A DNA stretch of 9,441 bases from the NCBI GenBank assembly GCA_964619685.1, contig CAZUET010000074.1, positions 1 to 9,441 of the forward strand, in the 5' to 3' direction. Made by a program: the position numbers and the translations under genes. How positions within the stretch are numbered: the first letter of the stretch is position 1; each line of letters begins with the position of its first letter. Under the pieces are notes generated by a model. It searched no databases. It was not told the DNA's origin and saw only the letters and a program-made list of their open reading frames with translations. Of this stretch, positions 6,508 through 9,441 are shown one piece after another. The stretch is from RUG14300 sp964619685. Lineage in GTDB: Bacteria > Bacillota > Clostridia > Christensenellales > CAG-1252.

Positions 6508-6590
6508 GTCCGCAAAATACCAAATTGTTACATAATTTGATTTTCGCTTTGCTCAAATTTCGACTTTGCTTACGCTACGCTCAGTATGAC
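6508..6590. repeat. Dispersed repeat, copy C
   Basis: 83 bases from GTCCGCAAAATAC to CTCAGTATGAC, aligned without gaps to copy B (2904-2986) with about 12 differences. It lies in the 354-base gene-free spacer 6363-6716. TTTCCGT (6491-6497) is the inverse of ACGGAAA (6663-6669), so this copy plus the motif cluster behind it may also be bounded by weak inverted ends. Confidence 0.65.
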
Positions 6591-6709
6591 AAGACAGAAA
6601 AAGCTCAGTATAACAGGCTGACGAAAATGCAGTTCGATCAATAAAATACTCAGTTCAACAGAACGGAAACAGTATAACAGGCGAACAAGCGTGAATCTCA
6701 GTATGCAAG
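6580..6709 (+). repeat. Cluster of degenerate CTCAGTATAACAGG motifs
   Basis: Five related words follow one another: CTCAGTATGACAAG (6580), CTCAGTATAACAGG (6604), CTCAGTTCAACAGA (6649), AACAGTATAACAGG (6668) and CTCAGTATGCAAGA (6697). The first is the end of repeat copy C. The rest look like decayed iterations of that end. No open frame is present. Confidence 0.5.
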
Positions 6710-6716
6710 ATAAGCC

Positions 6717-7220
6717 TTAGTGCTGATGGTAATGGAAACGGAAATCCATCCACAACATACATAATGAGGCGGTGTATATCGATAGACGATCTTCTTCAAA
6801 ATTCATTTCGTAGGTATCACGAATTTTGGCGCATTTAGTTATGGTTCCTATTAGGTCTACTACTTTATCGTACTTCCAGTTATCATTGCAATTATATATC
6901 TTACAATGATAACCCCCACTTCTCAATATATATTTTTTACCTTCATAATCGAGGTACCACTTTTGAATAAACGGTTTATGAGGTCTTCCATATAGTTCCC
7001 CTATTTCATTACCAAGCTCGTCCTTGATAAAAAATTTTCCAAACCACGAGAATGTCTTATTTTGCAGTTCAAAAAGGAATGATCCGCTTGGGAGACATGC
7101 GGTACAATTTCGGCGGAGCTTGAAATGATCCTCAGCGAAAATTATCTGTTCTTCCTTATCGTTGATTATACTAAATTTATTCCTTATTGCAAAATATTTT
7201 TGCGTGGTCTTTAGATACAT
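6717..7220 (-). CDS. LURP-one/tubby-C-like (YxjI-type) protein, divergent
   Basis: 167 residues. The pattern is that of LURP-one-related proteins: an opening LKTTQKYFAIRNKFSIINDKEE strand pair, FELQNKTFSWFGKFFIKDELGNEIGEL (50-76), and a final strand KIRDTYEMNF (132-141) before a hydrophobic C-terminal helix (about 146-158). The fold is a 12-stranded barrel around a helix, as in tubby C-terminal domains; bacterial members have no settled function. It has more Cys residues (39, 42, 106, 111, 130, 154) than I expect for the family, and a His-rich tail. ATG 7220 has ATGAGG eight bases upstream. It is a single gene with its own promoter; I see no clear terminator behind it. Confidence 0.7.
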   Translation of the reverse strand: MYLKTTQKYFAIRNKFSIINDKEEQIIFAEDHFKLRRNCTACLPSGSFLFELQNKTFSWFGKFFIKDELGNEIGELYGRPHKPFIQKWYLDYEGKKYILRSGGYHCKIYNCNDNWKYDKVVDLIGTITKCAKIRDTYEMNFEEDRLSIYTASLCMLWMDFRFHYHQH

Positions 7221-7247
7221 TAATTATACCTCATATTATTTTGATTA

Positions 7248-7276
7248 ATTGTATCATCCATCATACTAAAAGTCAA
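7248..7276 (-). promoter_or_regulatory. Promoter of the LURP-one-like gene
   Basis: On the minus strand, TTGACT (7276-7271), 17 bases, then TACAAT (7253-7248) preceded by TGA as an extended -10. Transcription would start near 7241 and give a leader of about 20 bases. Confidence 0.75.
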
Positions 7277-7316
7277 CAAGTCACCACATTACATAGAAGA
7301 TAATACACTTTTGTAT

Positions 7317-7360
7317 AAAAAAACCGCACTTTCTTAAAGTTAAAAACAAGAAAATGCGGT
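7317..7360 (-). terminator. Terminator of the YghO-like gene
   Basis: On the minus strand, ACCGCATTTTCTT (7360-7348) pairs with AAGAAAGTGCGGT (7335-7323), 13 pairs with one wobble and a 12-base loop, followed by a run of at least six T. It begins 14 bases after the stop of the gene ending at 7375. Confidence 0.93.
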
Positions 7361-7374
7361 TAATGAATATACTA

Positions 7375-8508
7375 CTACTCAGTAATATTGTCAAGAGTCT
7401 TGACATAGCTTCTTCTACGCTTATGCTGAACTCTATCGAATGATTTCCAAAGATTTAGTATATTCATATTAGTTTCTAAATTCAAATTGGTTTCGGCATA
7501 TTCTACTTCGCCTCGCCTTAGCATTTTAAGCATTTCGCTGATAATGGATGTCGCAATAGCTTTATTTCTATATTCCGGAATGATACCTATCAATGCTAAA
7601 TCCAATACCTTTGGTTTACGGATCGATTTAAGCAAGCGAACTATAGCACACGGAGTCAATCTTCCGCCACTCTTTTGGAGTGCTTTACCAATCGACGGAA
7701 AGCCTATGCCGAATCCTACAATTCTATCATCCTTATCTAAAATAACCGTTGCATACTTAACATTTAGAATCAATGAAAAGCTATTAATAAGATCTCGTTT
7801 CAGTCTGTCGCTGATCGGCACAGATTGATAAATTGCATCGTAGGTTTCATCGAGAACGGTGAAAAATCCCTCGCCCCATTTTTTTACAAACTCTCTTGGC
7901 GTTTTAGCCATGCCAAGTCTTAAACCATATTTTTCCATCATGTGGTTGGATATGTTTTCAATTCTCTCATCAACCTTTTCGGGGGCTGTCAATTTGCCTT
8001 CTAACCAATCAACTTCCTTACCATAGCCGGCATTTTCTACCAATGTGGGATAGTAATCATAGTTATACTGCTCTTCAAAAGTCGCAATTTGATCAAAACC
8101 TTCGATCAATAAGCCCTCTCTATCAAGATCGGAATATCCCAAAGGACCGACTATCTCATTCATTCCCTTAGTTCTTCCCCAATCTTCAACTGCTTTAAAC
8201 AATGCATTGGCTATTTCTTGATCATTTATTGAATCAAAACGGTTAAATCTTACGCGCTTTTGATTCCATTTTTCATTACTCACCCTTTGCAAAATACCTT
8301 GAATTCTACCGACCGTTTTGCCTTCCTTGATAGCAAGATAACATATCGATTCGGATTGATCTGAATACTTATTATCGGGTTTAAAAATTTCTAATTCATC
8401 TCCATAAAGGGGTGGAACAAAATATGGATTACCCTTATATAATCTCAAAGGAAAATTAACAAATTCCCTGATTTGTTTCTTACTCTTTACTTCCACAATT
8501 TGTATCAT
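7375..8508 (-). CDS. YghO-like GNAT-superfamily protein
   Basis: 377 residues. Family signatures are FVNFPLRLYKGNPYFVPPL (16-34), GPLGYSDLDREGLLIEGFD (121-139) and, in the C-terminal half, LALIGIIPEYRNKAIATSII (304-323), which resembles the acetyl-CoA-binding motif A of GNAT enzymes. ETNLNLETNMNILNLWKSF (339-357) follows. The layout suggests two GNAT-like halves. Relatives such as E. coli YghO are annotated as putative acetyltransferases with no known substrate, so activity is inferred. The usual GNAT Q/RxxGxG/A is changed here to RNKAIA, so catalytic competence is open. ATG 8508 has a strong AAGGAGG (8526-8520), with an 11-base spacing that is rather long. It ends at a strong terminator and stands next to the hairpin array. 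Confidence 0.8.
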   Translation of the reverse strand: MIQIVEVKSKKQIREFVNFPLRLYKGNPYFVPPLYGDELEIFKPDNKYSDQSESICYLAIKEGKTVGRIQGILQRVSNEKWNQKRVRFNRFDSINDQEIANALFKAVEDWGRTKGMNEIVGPLGYSDLDREGLLIEGFDQIATFEEQYNYDYYPTLVENAGYGKEVDWLEGKLTAPEKVDERIENISNHMMEKYGLRLGMAKTPREFVKKWGEGFFTVLDETYDAIYQSVPISDRLKRDLINSFSLILNVKYATVILDKDDRIVGFGIGFPSIGKALQKSGGRLTPCAIVRLLKSIRKPKVLDLALIGIIPEYRNKAIATSIISEMLKMLRRGEVEYAETNLNLETNMNILNLWKSFDRVQHKRRRSYVKTLDNITE

Positions 8509-8537
8509 CCTAACAGAATCCTCCTTATGTATATAGT

Positions 8538-8558
8538 AGAGCTATTTTTATTAGCTCT
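8538..8558 (-). promoter_or_regulatory. Leader hairpin of the YghO-like gene
   Basis: AGAGCTA and TAGCTCT pair over 7 bases around a 7-base loop, about 12 bases upstream of the AAGGAGG site. It does not mask that site and has no T-run. It may stabilise the mRNA or be the outermost member of the hairpin array. No good -35/-10 pair is visible; TATAAA at about 8559-8564 on this strand is the best -10 candidate. Confidence 0.35.
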
Positions 8559-8592
8559 TTATATGCGTTTTAATAATAATGTGATTTGACTC

Positions 8593-8694
8593 TTCCAACC
8601 ATAATGCGTCCGCAGACGCAATTCATGACCTAAGGTCAATTCATGCGCTTTTGTGCAATCATGCCAAAGGCAATTCTTGGCGGAGACAATCATA
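8593..8694. repeat. Array of short hairpins with ATTCAT-type linkers (variable segment 1)
   Basis: Four hairpins follow each other. TGCGTC-CGCA-GACGCA is at 8605-8620, TGACC-TAA-GGTCA at 8626-8638, TGCGC-TTTT-GTGCA at 8644-8657 (one wobble) and TGCC-AAA-GGCA at 8662-8672. ATTCA, ATTCA and ATCA link them. Stems differ completely while the linkers stay alike. Bases 8593-8626 match 8846-8879 with two mismatches, so this is the right end of an earlier copy of the constant repeat. The gene-free spacer 8509-8908 holds this array and the repeat at 8695-8879; the 79-codon open frame through it is repeat sequence, not a gene. Confidence 0.75.
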
Positions 8695-8864
8695 CTTTGA
8701 TGAATGAATTGACACTTCGTGTCTTGATTTGATGCTGTCGCATCATGATTTCTCGCTTCGCTCCATGAATTGAATTGCCTTTTTTTACCATTGTCCACTT
8801 GTTTAATTCATGCCAAAGGCAATTCATGGCGGTAATAACTAATTATTCCAACCTTAATGCGTCC
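8695..8864. repeat. Constant repeat R, copy 1 (direct repeat, 170 bp or more)
   Basis: It matches 9272-9441 at 169 of 170 positions, with a single T/A difference at 8811/9388. Inside are hairpins GACAC-TTC-GTGTC (8711-8723), TGATGC-TGTC-GCATCA (8730-8745) and TGCC-AAA-GGCA (8811-8821). Judged by the partial copy at 8593-8626, the unit runs on to about 8879 through TGCGTC-CTCA-GACGCA (8858-8873). The near identity points to a recent duplication or to gene conversion. Confidence 0.92.
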
Positions 8865-8908
8865 TCAGACGCAATTCATTGTTAATAAACAAGGAATAGC
8901 CTGTGTCG

Positions 8909-9262
8909 CTAATCAGTTCCCTTTGCGGTGGTGATAGATGCGATGAGTAATTTACGAATTTTACTACACTTTGCATACATATCATTATAATCGTCATCAG
9001 TAATCATATGCGTATCTTTAAATAGACCGAGCCAATAATCAGTTTCGTAGCATTCTTTAAGTGCAATTTGAAACTTATTAATAAAATCAGCCTTGCTTGC
9101 TGCATAGTTTGCTTCGTGAATGTTTGCACCAATACTTGTTCCACTACGCAAAACCTGATTTATTAGCACATTACTTTTGCGGTTTTCCTTAATATTAGTG
9201 CAAAGATTTACGACATAAACCGCAAATTGCTTTGATAAATCAACAAGAACATTTTCTTTCAT
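8909..9262 (-). CDS. Four-helix-bundle protein, S23/IVP (23S rRNA intervening-sequence) family
   Basis: 117 residues. The conserved core NQVLRSGTSIGANIHEA (35-51) and ALKECYETDYWLGL (67-80) marks the four-helix-bundle family known from intervening sequences in 23S rRNA genes and related to the Avd proteins of diversity-generating retroelements. No rRNA or reverse transcriptase is present here. The family forms basic oligomeric bundles thought to bind nucleic acid; no enzyme activity is established. I choose ATG 9262: AAAGGAG (9275-9269) lies six bases upstream, whereas the ATG at 9292 lies upstream of that site and inside the repeat. The gene sits as a cassette between two copies of repeat R, and its ribosome binding site straddles the edge of copy 2 (9272). 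A 38-codon frame inside R (GTG 9375) ends in TGA overlapping this ATG as ATGA, so coupling is possible. Confidence 0.88.
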   Translation of the reverse strand: MKENVLVDLSKQFAVYVVNLCTNIKENRKSNVLINQVLRSGTSIGANIHEANYAASKADFINKFQIALKECYETDYWLGLFKDTHMITDDDYNDMYAKCSKIRKLLIASITTAKGTD

Positions 9263-9271
9263 TCTGATCTC

Positions 9272-9441
9272 CTTTGATGAATGAATTGACACTTCGTGTC
9301 TTGATTTGATGCTGTCGCATCATGATTTCTCGCTTCGCTCCATGAATTGAATTGCCTTTTTTTACCATTGTCCACTTGTTTAATTCAAGCCAAAGGCAAT
9401 TCATGGCGGTAATAACTAATTATTCCAACCTTAATGCGTCC
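9272..9441. repeat. Constant repeat R, copy 2 (cut by window end)
   Basis: Direct copy of 8695-8864, offset 577 bases, with one mismatch (9388). It lies immediately upstream of the IVP gene, so any promoter for that gene should be in it; I see no good -35/-10 pair. The window stops within the TGCGTCC hairpin arm, so the full length cannot be measured. Confidence 0.92.

Noticed and set aside
8559..8798. 79-codon open frame on the minus strand in the hairpin array
   Set aside because: It runs through repeat R and the hairpins, has a GTG start without a binding site, and has no domain-like pattern. Its first 34 codons recur in R copy 2 simply because the DNA does.
8909..9262. Diversity-generating retroelement based on the Avd-like protein
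   Set aside because: No reverse transcriptase, no template/variable repeat pair with adenine-biased differences; the single R mismatch is a T/A change outside any gene.
8593..9441. CRISPR array
   Set aside because: Repeats are not of uniform 23-40 bp length, the spacers are themselves hairpins, one insert is a gene, and no cas gene is nearby.

Overview
The window is low-GC DNA with Shine-Dalgarno sites of the AAGGAGG type, sigma-A-like promoters (TTGACT/TATACT), U-rich hairpin terminators and short operons. This fits a Firmicutes-type bacterium, probably an uncultured gut Clostridia-like lineage. That placement is inference from composition and gene families, because no phylogenetic marker here decides it.

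Layout. Bases 1-305 hold no convincing gene, only a degenerate copy of a dispersed repeat. A free-standing tRNA-Arg(CCG) follows on the minus strand, with its own -10 box and terminator. Bases 640-2743 (minus) are a two-gene metal operon: a CobW-type G3E GTPase with a very large His/Asp/Glu/Cys insert, then a divergent G3E-like protein fused to a C-terminal domain resembling the TIGR03943/DUF1980 (YcgQ) family. A 413-base divergent spacer carries promoters for both sides, two palindromes that could be operators, and a second repeat copy. Bases 3157-4185 (plus) encode an ArsP_2/DUF2899-type heavy-metal exporter with eleven tandem His-Glu dipeptides in its central loop. A bidirectional terminator separates it from an unrecognised 7-TM membrane protein (minus). 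Next come rlmA (23S rRNA guanine-N1 methyltransferase) and a small Dabb-domain protein on the plus strand, a repeat-rich 354-base spacer, a divergent LURP-one/tubby-like protein, and a YghO-like GNAT protein (both minus).

The right end (8590-9441) is the most unusual part. It is an array of short perfect hairpins separated by ATTCAT-like linkers. Within it a constant repeat of at least 170 bp occurs twice with one mismatch in 170. Between the repeat copies lie variable segments: one contains only small hairpins, the other a gene for a four-helix-bundle protein of the 23S-rRNA intervening-sequence (S23/IVP) family, related to the Avd proteins of diversity-generating retroelements. The layout is constant repeat, variable segment, constant repeat, and continues past the window edge.

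Functionally, the two GTPases and the exporter plausibly form one transition-metal (zinc-like) handling module, with metal loaded through His-rich and Cys-rich tracts. The other genes are housekeeping or unknown. The repeat/IVP region is an accessory, probably mobile or recombining, structure.
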